Counted from the stretch's first letter, positions 7,737 through 17,169 are shown. The stretch is 64,000 bases of DNA from Harryflintia acetispora (GCA_004340125.1 SLUK01000001.1:62001-126000); one strand, 5' to 3'. The notes: generated by a model not told the origin, from the sequence alone. Numbers and translations: made by a program.

Positions 7737-8558
7737 TCAAACCGGCGTGCGGAGCTCGAACTCCTGATAGAACACCCCCAGCTTGCCGTGGTAGCCCGGC
7801 TTCCAGGGCTTGTTGCGCCCGCAGTAGTGGACGATCACCGTGTTTTTTCGCACCCACTCCAGGTCGACCCTGACGTTCTGCGGGTTGAGGTTATAAAAGC
7901 GGTAATATCTGTCGCTGAGGTTGAAGACCAGGGAATTGAGCTCGATGATCCGTTTGCCGTAGAGGACGTTGATCACGTCCTGATCGGGCAGCAGCAGCTT
8001 CTGGCGGTTTTCCCCGATGTAGCGAAGGACCTCCCCTATGTCTTGCTGCTGCCGCAGAGCGTCGAGGTTCATCAGGAGCACGCCCGAGTTTACATAGGCG
8101 CTCTCGTGCGGCAGGTCGAGGCGCAGCTCGTTGAGCCGCCGGAAGGTGCGGTGCAGGTGGGAGCAGGCGGCGAAGAAGGATTCGCCCATCTCCATCTCCC
8201 ACAGCGGGCGCAGGCTCCCCAGCACCACCAAATCCGGGTCGAGATAGATCACCCGCGGAATCTCTGCCGGCAGGAACTGCGCGGCAAAGAGCCGGTAGTA
8301 CATCTCGCGCGGGTAGCGCTCCTCGACCGGGGCCCCCGCGAGCATGCCGTCCGAGATTTTTATATCGTGCACCCCGCAGCTGCCCGGGCGCAGCCGCCCG
8401 CGCAGATAGTGCAAGTCCCCCTCGCTCAGCGAGCTGTTCATTACATGCACCTCAAAGCGGCTGTGCGGGTCGCTGGTTGTGAGCGATGTGAGCATCACCA
8501 GCAGCTGCCGCAGGTATCCCCGGTCCAGCGTCACCAGAATGTGAATCGGCTCCTTCAA
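7737..8558 (-). CDS. Family 8 glycosyltransferase
   Basis: 273 aa. It starts with IHILVTLDRGYLRQLLVML, the GT8 nucleotide-sugar fold start; the metal-binding DxD is D107-P-D109 in VIYLDPDLVVLG. The C-terminal HYCGRNKPW corresponds to the family's H..G..KPW motif. GT8 enzymes move glucose or galactose from UDP-sugars with retention, commonly onto cell-surface glycans. The acceptor is unknown. It lies 7 bp after ftsH on the same strand and is probably co-transcribed with it. Confidence 0.88.
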   Translation of the reverse strand: MKEPIHILVTLDRGYLRQLLVMLTSLTTSDPHSRFEVHVMNSSLSEGDLHYLRGRLRPGSCGVHDIKISDGMLAGAPVEERYPREMYYRLFAAQFLPAEIPRVIYLDPDLVVLGSLRPLWEMEMGESFFAACSHLHRTFRRLNELRLDLPHESAYVNSGVLLMNLDALRQQQDIGEVLRYIGENRQKLLLPDQDVINVLYGKRIIELNSLVFNLSDRYYRFYNLNPQNVRVDLEWVRKNTVIVHYCGRNKPWKPGYHGKLGVFYQEFELRTPV

Positions 8559-8565
8559 CGGTCAA

Positions 8566-10389
8566 TCACTCCCTGTTCAGAATTTCCATAAACTCCTCGC
8601 CGGTGATGGTCTCCTTCTCCAGCAGGTATCTTGCCAGCTCGTGCAGCTTTTGGACGTTCTCCTTGAGGATTCCCCTCGCCTTTTCGTGCGCTCGGCGGAT
8701 CAGGGAGAGCACCTCGCCGTCGATCCTTGAGGCGGTCTCGCCCGAACAGATCAGAGAGCTGTCCCCGCCCAGGTATTCGTTATGCACCGTTTCGAGCGCC
8801 ATCATGTCGAAGCTCTCGCTCATCCCGTAGCGGGTGACCATGGTGCGGGCGATCCGGGTGGCCTGCTCGATGTCGTTCGAGGCGCCCGAGGTAAAGGTGC
8901 CGAAGATCAGCTCCTCGGCCGCCCGGCCGCCAGTGAGGGTGGCGATCTTGTTCTGCGCTTCCTCGCGGGTCATCAGCACCCGCTCCTCCTCATCCACCTG
9001 CATGGTGTAGCCCAGCGCCCCCGAGGTGCGCGGCACGATGGTGATCTTGTGCACCGGCGCCGACTCGGTCTGCCTGGCCGCCACCAGCGCGTGGCCGATC
9101 TCGTGGTAGGCCACGATCTCCTTCTCGCGCTGGCTGATCACCGCGCCCTTGCGCTGATAGCCGGCGATGACCACCTCGACCGATTCCTCCAGATCGCTCT
9201 GGTTCACCAGCGTCCTTCCCAGCTTGACCGCGCGCAGCGCAGCCTCGTTGACGATATTGGCCAGCTCCGCTCCCGACGCGCCGCTGGTGGCCCGCGCAAT
9301 GGAGCCCATGTCGATGTTTTCCTCCATCTTCACATCCTTGGCGTGCACCCGCAGAATCGCTTCCCGCCCGGCCAGGTCGGGCAGCTCGACCGGGATGCGC
9401 CGGTCAAACCGCCCGGGGCGCAGCAGCGCCTTGTCCAGCGAATCGGGACGGTTGGTGGCCGCCAGGATCACGACCCCCTTTTTGCCGTCGAAGCCGTCCA
9501 TCTCGGTGAGCAGCTGGTTGAGCGTCTGCTCGCGCTCGTCGTTGCCGCCCATAGCGCCGCTGTCCCGCTTCTTGCCGATGGTGTCGATCTCGTCGATGAA
9601 GACGATACACGGTGCCTTTTCCTGCGCCTGCTTGAAGAGGTCGCGCACCTTGGCGGCCCCCATGCCCACAAACATCTCCACGAACTCCGAGCCGGAGATC
9701 GAAAAGAAGGGGACACTCGCCTCCCCCGCCACCGCCTGGGCCAGCAGGGTCTTGCCGGTTCCGGGCGGGCCGACGAGCAGGGCGCCTTTCGGCATGCTCG
9801 CGCCGATGGCGGCGTACTTATCGGGGTTGTGGAGGAAATCGACGATCTCCTGCAGCGCCTCCTTGGCCTCGTCCTCCCCGGCCACGTCGGCAAAGGTCTT
9901 GCCGGTCTGGGCCTGCACGTAGATTTTGGCGTTGCTCTTGCCGAACTGCATGGCGTTCGGGCCGCTCATCCGCTTTTTCATGAACCGCATCAGCAGGAAG
10001 CTGGGCAGGATCAGGATCACCAGCGGCAGGATCCAGGTGAGCAGGAAGTTCATCAAAGGCGAGTTTTCCTTCGGGATCACCTGGCTGAACTTTACGTCCC
10101 CCCGCGCGTGCAGCCGCTCGACGAGCTGCGGATCCTCCATCTTCCCGGTGATGTACAGCGCTTCCTTGCCTTCCTCCCCCTTTGCGGCAAAGGCGATCTG
10201 GTTCTCCTGGATCTCCACCGTGGTCACGTTCCCCGCATCCACCTGGTCCAGGAAGGTTCCGTAGTCCACCTGGGTCACCTGCGCGCGCATCAGGATCGGG
10301 AATACAAAGGCGTTGAGCGCCATGAGCACCAGCAGTACGACCATATAGTAAAAAATGAGCGGCTTTTTCGGAGTCTTTTGTTCCTTCAT
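8566..10389 (-). CDS. ftsH: ATP-dependent zinc metalloprotease FtsH
   Basis: 607 aa. Two membrane segments (about 12-34 and 113-133) bracket a small extracytoplasmic domain. The AAA domain follows with Walker A GPPGTGKT (207-214), Walker B FIDEID and a second region of homology ending RPGRFDRR. The zinc protease motif HEIGH is near 432. FtsH is a membrane-bound hexameric protease that removes unassembled or damaged membrane proteins and some regulators. Its start codon overlaps the stop of an upstream MarR-family gene (ATGA), so the two are coupled; this context is unusual for ftsH, often found near hpt or tilS. Confidence 0.96.
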   Translation of the reverse strand: MKEQKTPKKPLIFYYMVVLLVLMALNAFVFPILMRAQVTQVDYGTFLDQVDAGNVTTVEIQENQIAFAAKGEEGKEALYITGKMEDPQLVERLHARGDVKFSQVIPKENSPLMNFLLTWILPLVILILPSFLLMRFMKKRMSGPNAMQFGKSNAKIYVQAQTGKTFADVAGEDEAKEALQEIVDFLHNPDKYAAIGASMPKGALLVGPPGTGKTLLAQAVAGEASVPFFSISGSEFVEMFVGMGAAKVRDLFKQAQEKAPCIVFIDEIDTIGKKRDSGAMGGNDEREQTLNQLLTEMDGFDGKKGVVILAATNRPDSLDKALLRPGRFDRRIPVELPDLAGREAILRVHAKDVKMEENIDMGSIARATSGASGAELANIVNEAALRAVKLGRTLVNQSDLEESVEVVIAGYQRKGAVISQREKEIVAYHEIGHALVAARQTESAPVHKITIVPRTSGALGYTMQVDEEERVLMTREEAQNKIATLTGGRAAEELIFGTFTSGASNDIEQATRIARTMVTRYGMSESFDMMALETVHNEYLGGDSSLICSGETASRIDGEVLSLIRRAHEKARGILKENVQKLHELARYLLEKETITGEEFMEILNRE

Positions 10390-10847
10390 TTTTCATTCCC
10401 CTTCTCTTCGTCTGTATCTATGCCCCGCTCCAGCAGGGAGACAAAGACCTCAAAGCCCTTGATGATCTGTTCCATCTCCTCGCCGCTGGGGTTCATCCGT
10501 CCCATCACCCGGCAGTCGATCCGCTCCTCGAGCCGGTCGGCCAGCGCGCGGCCCTCTGCCGTCAGCTCAAGGCGCACCACCCGCTCGTCGCTCCCGTCGC
10601 GCCTGCGCTGCAGGTAGCCCTCCCGCTCGAGCTTTTTGCACAGCGGCGAGATATTCCCGCTGGCCATCAAAAGAGCGCGGCCCAGCTCCCCCACCGTGCA
10701 GGGGCGCTCCCGCAGCTCGACCAGGGCGCGCATCTGCACCGCCGTCAGCCCGCAGGGCTCGCAGCACCTTCGCAGCTGCTCTTCAAAATTCCCCTTGATC
10801 CTGCGGGAGAGCGCCAAAAGCTCCCGGCGAAACTGCAAAGCGTCCAC
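10386..10847 (-). CDS. MarR family transcriptional regulator
   Basis: 153 aa. A winged helix-turn-helix spans roughly residues 40-100, with VGELGRALLMASGNISPLCKKLEREGYL as recognition region and RRRDGSDERVVRLELTAEGRAL as the wing. MarR dimers bind short palindromes and usually respond to small phenolic or oxidising ligands. An AT-rich 27-bp inverted repeat lies just upstream at 10864-10890 and is a likely autoregulatory operator. The gene is coupled to ftsH by a 4-bp overlap. Confidence 0.92.
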   Translation of the reverse strand: MDALQFRRELLALSRRIKGNFEEQLRRCCEPCGLTAVQMRALVELRERPCTVGELGRALLMASGNISPLCKKLEREGYLQRRRDGSDERVVRLELTAEGRALADRLEERIDCRVMGRMNPSGEEMEQIIKGFEVFVSLLERGIDTDEEKGNEK

Positions 10848-10863
10848 TTTCGCTTTCCCCCTT

Positions 10864-10890
10864 ATATTATCTATTAATTATAGATTATAT
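10864..10890. promoter_or_regulatory. Candidate MarR operator (27-bp inverted repeat)
   Basis: Arms ATATTATCTAT and ATAGATTATAT (10 of 11 positions pair) flank a 5-bp centre TAATT. It lies 17 bp upstream of the marR start codon, in an AT-rich spot in an otherwise GC-rich stretch. Confidence 0.6.
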
Positions 10891-10939
10891 GGAAAATAGT
10901 ATCCGGCGCATGGCTTTTTTGTAAACGTTCGGTGAATCC

Positions 10940-10968
10940 TTGAAAAATCCCCCTTCGCTTGGTATACT
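10940..10968 (+). promoter_or_regulatory. Promoter for HAD-ACT gene pair
   Basis: TTGAAA at 10940-10945, 17-bp spacer, TATACT at 10963-10968, about 30 bp before the start at 11000. Confidence 0.7.
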
Positions 10969-10999
10969 GATAAGGAATTTTTTGCAAGGGGGGCACGGT

Positions 11000-11641
11000 A
11001 TGTACCGGTACGTGGTCTTTGATGTGGACGGCACCATCCTCGATTCGGAGGAGGCGAATATGGTTTCCTTTCAGCGCGCGGCCGAGGAGATGCTGGGCAG
11101 GAAGCTGCGGTATGAGGATCTGGCCTTCTCGCTCGGGATGCTCGACGAGGAGGCCTATCCCATGATCGGGATCACCGATCTGGAACAGGCCCTGCGGCTG
11201 CGCAACCGCTATTACGCCGAGCTTCTGCACACCGTGCGGGTGTTCGACGGGATCTGTGAGGTGCTCGAATCGCTGAGGGAACGCGGCATTTGCCCCGGGA
11301 TCGTCACCTGCCGCACCGGCGGTGAGCTGCGCCGCGCCCTCGCCCCCTTCGGGGGGCTTTACGACTGCTTCGGCGTGCTCTCCACCGCCGAGCTCACCGC
11401 GCGCCACAAGCCCGACCCCGAGCCGATGGAAAAATACCTCGAGCTGTCGGGGGCCGACCCGCGGGAGGTGCTCTACATCGGGGACACCGAGCAGGACCTG
11501 CGCTGCGCCGCCGGGGCGGGGGTGGACTTCGCGCTGGCGCTCTGGGGCGCTTACACCACCGCGGGCTGCGAGGGGGCCGCTTATTTCCTGCGCGAGCCGC
11601 AGGAAATCCTTTCCCTGGTGGGCGGGGAGGTGAAGGCATGA
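11000..11641 (+). CDS. HAD superfamily hydrolase (phosphoglycolate-phosphatase-like)
   Basis: 213 aa from ATG 11000 (AAGGGGGG Shine-Dalgarno). The nucleophile motif is FDVDGT (D8, D10). Motif II is VTCRTG, motif III the KPDPEP region and motif IV YIGDTEQDLRCA. The cap is the alpha-helical type found in phosphoglycolate phosphatase and beta-phosphoglucomutase relatives. The substrate cannot be told. The stop overlaps the start of the next gene by 4 bp (ATGA). Confidence 0.9.
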   Translation: MYRYVVFDVDGTILDSEEANMVSFQRAAEEMLGRKLRYEDLAFSLGMLDEEAYPMIGITDLEQALRLRNRYYAELLHTVRVFDGICEVLESLRERGICPGIVTCRTGGELRRALAPFGGLYDCFGVLSTAELTARHKPDPEPMEKYLELSGADPREVLYIGDTEQDLRCAAGAGVDFALALWGAYTTAGCEGAAYFLREPQEILSLVGGEVKA

Positions 11642-12003
11642 CGCTGCAGGTCCTTGCCGCCGGGCTGAGCGTCTGCAAGGTTTCGGACCTCTCGGGGGTG
11701 GACCTTTCCGGTGAACTGTGCTTTTTGGGGAAGACGGACCGGGAGCTCTCACTGGTCTGCCCCACAGACAGGGTCCCGGATAGCACCCTGGCGCGGGAGG
11801 ACAGCTGGCGCGCCTTGCGGGTGGCGGGCGCCCTCGACTTTTCCCTGGTCGGGGTGCTCGCGGGGATCGCCGGGGTGCTGGCAAGGAACGGGATTTCCAT
11901 CTTTGCCCTGTCCACCTACGACACCGACTACGTCCTCACGAAAGAGGAACAGTTTGATCGGGCCCTCGCCGCGCTGCGGCAGGCGGGGTATGACGTGGAA
12001 TAG
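11638..12003 (+). CDS. ACT domain-containing protein
   Basis: 121 aa. The C-terminal half has the ACT pattern LVGVLAGIAGVLARNGISIFALSTYDTDYVLTKEEQFDRALAAL, as in stand-alone two-ACT proteins related to CASTOR/LysC-type amino-acid sensors. It likely binds an amino acid. It is translationally coupled to the HAD phosphatase. A catalytic domain is absent. Confidence 0.8.
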   Translation: MTLQVLAAGLSVCKVSDLSGVDLSGELCFLGKTDRELSLVCPTDRVPDSTLAREDSWRALRVAGALDFSLVGVLAGIAGVLARNGISIFALSTYDTDYVLTKEEQFDRALAALRQAGYDVE

Positions 12004-12011
12004 CGAAAAAT

Positions 12012-12047
12012 AGCGGGAGGGGAACCGAAACCGGTTCCCCTCCCGCT
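12012..12047. terminator. Hairpin between convergent ACT and opp transcripts
   Basis: A 16-bp perfect stem (12012-12027 with 12032-12047). On the minus strand it is followed by ATTTTT, so it best serves the opp operon; on the + strand there is no T run. Confidence 0.7.
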
Positions 12048-12217
12048 GCCTGTACGCCGACTTATACCCAGCCCGGCTTTGGGGCGGGCGGATTTGCCAC
12101 AGCCCGCCCGCCGCCGGGATGGCGGCGGACGGATATATCCACCGCGGCGCGCTGCGCCGCAGACTGGCCGATGGGTCCTATGCTTCTATCATATGCGGCG
12201 GCGTGAAAGGTGTTCCC

Positions 12218-13894
12218 CTATTCCTCCAGTTGAGCCCGTCCCAGGTAGAGCTTGCCGATCGAGCTGAGATACCAGCCGGTGAGCTTCGGAGAGGAGAGCA
12301 CGGTCTGAACATTGTACTGGATGGGGATGATATAGCCGTCCTCCATCAGCAGCTCCTCGGCCTGATAGAAGGCGTCGTACCGCTCGGCGCCGGTGGAGGC
12401 GAGCGCCTTTTCCATCAAAGCGTCGAACGCCTCATTTTGATACATGTTGCCCGACTGGGGGTTGGGCGCGCCGCCGACCGTCATGAACATGTCCAGGAAG
12501 GTCTGCGGATCGCGGTAGTCCCCGGTCCAGCCGTGGCGGGCGAGGGCCTGGTAGTTGCCGGAGTTGCGGGTGTCCTGGAAGACCGCCCATTCCTGGTTGA
12601 CCAGCTTGACCGAGAGGCCGAGGTTCTGCTTTAACATTTCCTGTACCGCCTCGGCGATGGCCTTGTGCTTGTCGTCGGTGTTATAAAGGATTTCCAGAGT
12701 CCCGATCCCCTCGCCGTTCGGATAACCCGCCTCGGCCAGCAGCGCCTGGGCCTGGGCGGCCTGGGCGGTGGGCGCGAGGTAATAGTCCCCGGCGGTTTCA
12801 CGGAAATCCCGGCCCTGATCATCCGTGAGCCCGGGCGGGATATAGCCCATGGCGGGCGTCTGTCCGCCGCGGGTCACCATGTCGCAGATGGCCTGCCGGT
12901 CGATTGCCATGCTGATCGCCTTGCGCACCCGCACATCTTTCAGCGCCTCGACGGGGGTATTCTGGTTGATGACGTAGAAATAGGTGCTGATGTAGGGCAG
13001 CACCTCGAGCTCTCCCGAGGCGATCAGCCCGGGGATCTCCTCGGTGGGGGCCTTGTCCGTCCACTGGATCTCCCCCGCCTTGAAGGAGGTCAGGATGGTA
13101 GAGGCGTCCACGATCATCCGGCAGAGCACATGGTCGAGCTTGGTGTTTTCGGCATCCCAGTAATAGGGGTTCTTGGAAAGCACCAGGTGGGAGCCGAGCT
13201 TATAGTCGGTGAGGTAGAACGGGCCGTTCGAGACGGCCTTCTTCGGGTCCTTGGCCCAGAGTCCGCTCTCATCCACCACGTCCTCCCGCTCGGGGGCGAG
13301 CGTCGGGAAGCAGACCAGCTCCTCGAAATAGTCGCAGGGCCCGGCCAGGGTGACCTCAAGCGTGCGCTCGTCGAGCGCGCGCACCCCCAGCTCCTCGGCG
13401 GGCTTTTCCCCCTTGGTGATCTCCTGCGCGTTTTGGATCGGATAAAGGAAGTAGGCATATTCCGAGGCGGTCTTCGGGTCCACGGTGCGCCGCCAGGAAA
13501 AGACGTAGTCCTGAGCGCGCACCGGCTGCCCGTCCGACCACTTCGCGCCCTCGCGCAGGGTGAAGGTCCAGGTGAGCCCGTCGTCCGAGACGGCGTAGTG
13601 CTCGGCGGTGGCGGGCTCGGGGCCGTTGCCGAAGTCGCGCAGCAGTCCCTCGAAGGTATTGGTGATCACGTTGTTCCCGTCCGACGCCGAGTTGAGGCTC
13701 GGGTCCAGGGTCTTGGGGTCGGCGCCGAGATTGATCTTGGCGACCGTGCCCTCGAGCTTTTGCGAGGGCGCACCGCTCCCCGACGGGGCCGAAGAGGCGC
13801 CGGACGAGGAGCCGTTCCCCTCCTCCTTCCGGCCGCAGGCGGCCATGGATACGCAGAGAACCAGCGCCAGAAGCAAAGAGCCGATTCGTTTCAT
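12218..13894 (-). CDS. oppA: Oligopeptide ABC transporter, substrate-binding lipoprotein
   Basis: 558 aa from ATG 13894; in-frame ATGs at 13903 and 13906 lie on or next to the Shine-Dalgarno. It has a lipoprotein signal peptide with lipobox SMAAC, then a Ser/Gly-rich linker. The family 5 solute-binding fold is shown by the N-terminal LNLGADPKTLDPS-like segment (INLGADPKTLDP), the TWTFTLREGAKWSDGQP motif and VRKAISMAIDRQA. It captures peptides outside the membrane. It is the last gene of the minus-strand opp operon; binding-protein-last order is less usual. Confidence 0.93.
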   Translation of the reverse strand: MKRIGSLLLALVLCVSMAACGRKEEGNGSSSGASSAPSGSGAPSQKLEGTVAKINLGADPKTLDPSLNSASDGNNVITNTFEGLLRDFGNGPEPATAEHYAVSDDGLTWTFTLREGAKWSDGQPVRAQDYVFSWRRTVDPKTASEYAYFLYPIQNAQEITKGEKPAEELGVRALDERTLEVTLAGPCDYFEELVCFPTLAPEREDVVDESGLWAKDPKKAVSNGPFYLTDYKLGSHLVLSKNPYYWDAENTKLDHVLCRMIVDASTILTSFKAGEIQWTDKAPTEEIPGLIASGELEVLPYISTYFYVINQNTPVEALKDVRVRKAISMAIDRQAICDMVTRGGQTPAMGYIPPGLTDDQGRDFRETAGDYYLAPTAQAAQAQALLAEAGYPNGEGIGTLEILYNTDDKHKAIAEAVQEMLKQNLGLSVKLVNQEWAVFQDTRNSGNYQALARHGWTGDYRDPQTFLDMFMTVGGAPNPQSGNMYQNEAFDALMEKALASTGAERYDAFYQAEELLMEDGYIIPIQYNVQTVLSSPKLTGWYLSSIGKLYLGRAQLEE

Positions 13895-13963
13895 AGACAG
13901 CATCATTCCTTTCCCGGAAATACACTTTTTCTTAGTATTTCTGGGAGGCGGCCTAATTATCCC

Positions 13964-14932
13964 CTACCGGAAGAGATGGCAGGCGACCTGCCGCTCATCC
14001 GAAATGTTTTGCAGCCTCGGCTCTACCTCGGCGCAGACCTTCATCGCATGGGGACAACGGGTGCGAAACGGGCAGCCGCTGGGCGGGTTGAGCGGGGAGG
14101 GCACGTCGCCCTGCAGCACAATCCGCTCCTTTTTCGCCTTGGGGTTCGGGACCGGGATGGCCGAGAGCAGGGCTTTCGTATAGGGGTGCTGCGGGTCGTG
14201 GTAGAGCTGGTCGCTCTGCCCGAGCTCGACGAGCTTGCCGAGGTACATCACCCCGATCCTGGTGGAAATATGCTTGACCATCGACAGGTCGTGGGCAATG
14301 AAGAGATAGGTGAGCGCAAACTCCTCCTGCAAATCCTCGAGCATATTGACCACCTGTGCCTGGATCGAGACGTCCAGCGCCGAGATCGGCTCGTCGCAGA
14401 CGATGAAGCGCGGACGCACCGCCAGCGCCCGGGCGATCCCGATGCGCTGGCGCTGCCCGCCGGAAAATTCGTGGGGGTAACGGCTGGCATATTCGGGTTT
14501 CAGCCCCACCCTCTCGAGCAGGGAGCGCACTTGCTCCTCGCGCTCCTTGCCCGACGCGAGATGGTGGATGTCCAGCGGTTCGGACACGATATCCCCCACC
14601 GTCATGCGCGAATCGAGCGAGGCGTAGGGGTCCTGAAAGATCATCTGCATCTTGCGCCGGTAGGGCAGCAGCTCCCGCCCCGAGAGGTTGGTGATGTCGG
14701 CGCCCTCAAAGATAATCCTGCCGTCGGTCGGCTCGTACAGGCGCAGCACGGTGCGCCCGGTGGTGGACTTGCCGCAGCCCGACTCACCGACCAGCCCCAG
14801 CGTCTCGCCGGGGAGGAGGGTGAAGGAAACGTCGTCCACCGCCTTGATCACCCGCTGATTCCCGCCGAGGAATCCGCCGCCCGCCACGAAATATTTTTTC
14901 AGGTGCTCAACCTTTAAAATTGGCTCGCTCAT
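13964..14932 (-). CDS. oppF: Oligopeptide ABC transporter ATP-binding protein OppF
   Basis: 322 aa. Walker A GESGCGKST, signature FSGGQRQRIGIARAL, Walker B FIVCDEPISALD, and the C-terminal oligopeptide-transporter extension with PSGCPFRTRCPHAM, whose cysteines are typical of OppD/OppF. It energises peptide import with OppD. The start overlaps the oppD stop by 4 bp. Confidence 0.95.
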   Translation of the reverse strand: MSEPILKVEHLKKYFVAGGGFLGGNQRVIKAVDDVSFTLLPGETLGLVGESGCGKSTTGRTVLRLYEPTDGRIIFEGADITNLSGRELLPYRRKMQMIFQDPYASLDSRMTVGDIVSEPLDIHHLASGKEREEQVRSLLERVGLKPEYASRYPHEFSGGQRQRIGIARALAVRPRFIVCDEPISALDVSIQAQVVNMLEDLQEEFALTYLFIAHDLSMVKHISTRIGVMYLGKLVELGQSDQLYHDPQHPYTKALLSAIPVPNPKAKKERIVLQGDVPSPLNPPSGCPFRTRCPHAMKVCAEVEPRLQNISDERQVACHLFR

Positions 14933-15966
14933 CCTTTTGCCCCCTCTTTCCTGATCTCGGGCACCCGCGGCGCCGCCTCGTCCAGCAGCCAGCAGCGGGA
15001 CTGGTGGCCCTCCTCGACCTCATAGAGCGGCGGCAGCCGCTGCTCGCAGATGTGCATGGCAAAGCGGCACCGCCCGCTGAAGGGGCAGCCGCGCGGCGGA
15101 TTCAGCAGATCCGGCGGGCTGCCCGGGATAGGCTGCAGCCGCTCGCGGGTTTCCTTCGTCGGATCGGGCACCGACTGCAGAAGTCCCAGGGTGTAGGGAT
15201 TGCGCGGGTCGAAAAAGATTTTTTCCACCGGCGCCTGTTCCATGATCATCCCGCCGTACATCACGATCACCCGCTCGCAGCTCTCGGCGATCACCCCCAA
15301 ATCGTGGGTGATCAGAATGATCGAGGTGCCCAGACGCTCGCGCACCTCCCCGATCAGCTCGAGCACCTGGGCCTGGATGGTCACATCCAGCGCGGTGGTG
15401 GGCTCGTCGGCGATCAGCAGCCCGGGGTCGCAGGAGAGGGCCATCGCGATCAGAGCGCGCTGGCGCATGCCGCCCGAAAATTCGTGCGGATAATTATGAA
15501 AGCGCTCCTCGGGTGAGGGGATCCCCACCAGGGAGAGCATCTTGATTGCGGCCTCCTTCGCCTGCCGGCGGTCCAGGGGACGGTGCTGCCGGATCACCTC
15601 GACCATCTGGCTGCCGACGGTATAGACCGGGTTTAAGGAGGTCATCGGGTCCTGGAAGACCATCGAAATCTCGTTTCCCCGGACCTGCTGCATCTCCCGC
15701 TCGCCCAGCGGCACCAGGTCGCGGCCCCGGAAATGCACCGCGCCCCCGGTGATCCGCCCGGGGTGGGAAAGCAGCTTCATCACCGACATGCAGGTGACGC
15801 TCTTTCCGCTGCCCGATTCCCCGACCAGTCCCAGGATTTCGCCCTTCTTCAGGCTGAAACTGACGTCCCGCACCGCCTGCACCTCGCCCACATGGGTAAA
15901 GAAGGAGGCGCGCAGGTGGTCCACCTGCAACAAATTATCCGACACTCCTACCTCTCCTTTCCTCAC
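14929..15966 (-). CDS. oppD: Oligopeptide ABC transporter ATP-binding protein OppD
   Basis: 345 aa from 15966, where ATGA overlaps the oppC stop; a GTG at 15945 (giving VSDNLLQVDHL) is an alternative with AAAGGAG upstream. Walker A GESGSGKS, signature FSGGMRQRALIAMAL, Walker B LLIADEPTTALD, and C-terminal PRGCPFSGRCRFAM cysteine motif. Partner of OppF. Confidence 0.95.
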   Translation of the reverse strand: MRKGEVGVSDNLLQVDHLRASFFTHVGEVQAVRDVSFSLKKGEILGLVGESGSGKSVTCMSVMKLLSHPGRITGGAVHFRGRDLVPLGEREMQQVRGNEISMVFQDPMTSLNPVYTVGSQMVEVIRQHRPLDRRQAKEAAIKMLSLVGIPSPEERFHNYPHEFSGGMRQRALIAMALSCDPGLLIADEPTTALDVTIQAQVLELIGEVRERLGTSIILITHDLGVIAESCERVIVMYGGMIMEQAPVEKIFFDPRNPYTLGLLQSVPDPTKETRERLQPIPGSPPDLLNPPRGCPFSGRCRFAMHICEQRLPPLYEVEEGHQSRCWLLDEAAPRVPEIRKEGAKG

Positions 15967-17138
15967 TGGCGTTGGCGCGGGTCAAGCGCATCGCGCAGCC
16001 CGTCCCCCACGAAGTTGAAGGCGAACATGGTCAGCGCGATGGCCACCGACGGCACGATCAGCAGATACGGATAGCTGCGGATCCCTCCCAGCGCGTCGTT
16101 GGCCAGCGTCCCCCAGGAGGCGGCGGGGGCCGCGACCCCCAGCCCCACAAAGCTCAGGAAGGATTCGGTGAAGATGGCCTGGGGGATGCTCATCATCATC
16201 GAAACCACGATCGGCCCCATCGCATTGGGGATCAGGTGCCTGAAAATGATCCGGCTCTTGGGCGCGCCCAGGGCCTTGGCGGCCAGCACGAATTCCTGCT
16301 CCTTGAGGCTCATCACCTGCCCGCGCACCTGGCGCGCCATCGGCAGCCAGTAAACCAGCGAGATCGTGAGGATCACGATCCCCACGTCGCTGCGGTTGGT
16401 GACTACCATCAAGAGGATGACGATCAGCATGAGGGGGATCGAGTTCAAGAGGTCGACAATGCGCATCATCACGTTATCCACCGTCCCGCCCTCATACCCC
16501 GAGACGCCGCCGTAGGCCACCCCCACGAGCATGGTGATCAGCGCGGAAACGATCCCTACCAAGAGCGAGATCCGCCCGCCGTAGAGGGTGCGCGCCAGCA
16601 CGTCCCGCCCGAGCTTATCGGTCCCCAGCAGGTTGGAGCGGTTGAGGACGGTTTTGCTCCCACCCATCACCTTGCTGCCGTTTAGGTAGAGCTCGTACTT
16701 TTTGGTGCTGCCGGCCTCGCGCACCATGCTGTAATCGAGGGTGACTTCATTCCCGTCCACCTCGAAAACCTTGCGCCGGCCGATGGTGTCATTCTTCAGC
16801 AGAGCCGCGGGCCCGAGCACCTCGCCCTTATCGGTCACCCGGATGATCTGATAGAGGCTCTCCTGCACATAGATTTTGCTGCCCTGCCCGAGATCGGTCA
16901 CCCGCAGGATGGGCGGGATATTGCCGAGCGCCAGATTCTGGTCGGAATAGCTGTGAGAGCTCAGAACCGGCCCCACGAGGGCCAGCAGCAGGATCAGCAC
17001 GATCAGGCAGAGCCCCACGAGGGCCAGCTTGTTTTTGCGAAACCGCCGCCAGACGTCCTTCCAATAGGTTAGGCTTTCCCGCGGCTGCTCCCCGGCGCCG
17101 GCGCCCGAGCGGTCCACGAATTCCCAGAGGTTTTGCAT
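15963..17138 (-). CDS. oppC: Oligopeptide ABC transporter permease OppC
   Basis: 391 aa from ATG 17138; an ATG at 17150 overlaps the AAAGGAATG element. After the first membrane helix (LVGLCLIVLILLLALVGPVL) there is a long extracytoplasmic insert of about 110 residues, then the five-helix permease core with the EAA loop (EQEFVLAAKALGAPKSRIIFRHLIPN). It forms the channel with OppB. Confidence 0.94.
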   Translation of the reverse strand: MQNLWEFVDRSGAGAGEQPRESLTYWKDVWRRFRKNKLALVGLCLIVLILLLALVGPVLSSHSYSDQNLALGNIPPILRVTDLGQGSKIYVQESLYQIIRVTDKGEVLGPAALLKNDTIGRRKVFEVDGNEVTLDYSMVREAGSTKKYELYLNGSKVMGGSKTVLNRSNLLGTDKLGRDVLARTLYGGRISLLVGIVSALITMLVGVAYGGVSGYEGGTVDNVMMRIVDLLNSIPLMLIVILLMVVTNRSDVGIVILTISLVYWLPMARQVRGQVMSLKEQEFVLAAKALGAPKSRIIFRHLIPNAMGPIVVSMMMSIPQAIFTESFLSFVGLGVAAPAASWGTLANDALGGIRSYPYLLIVPSVAIALTMFAFNFVGDGLRDALDPRQRQ

Positions 17139-17169
17139 AAGAATGACCATTCCTTTCCGGACGTTTCGG

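Noticed and set aside
8782..10617. 611-codon open frame opposite ftsH
   Set aside because: Antisense shadow of ftsH with a His/Arg/Gly-rich, low-information product.
12665..14917. 750-codon open frame on the + strand opposite oppA/oppF
   Set aside because: Shadow of GC-rich coding on the minus strand; amino-acid composition is Gly/Arg/His/Leu-rich without domains, and the minus-strand opp genes are clear.
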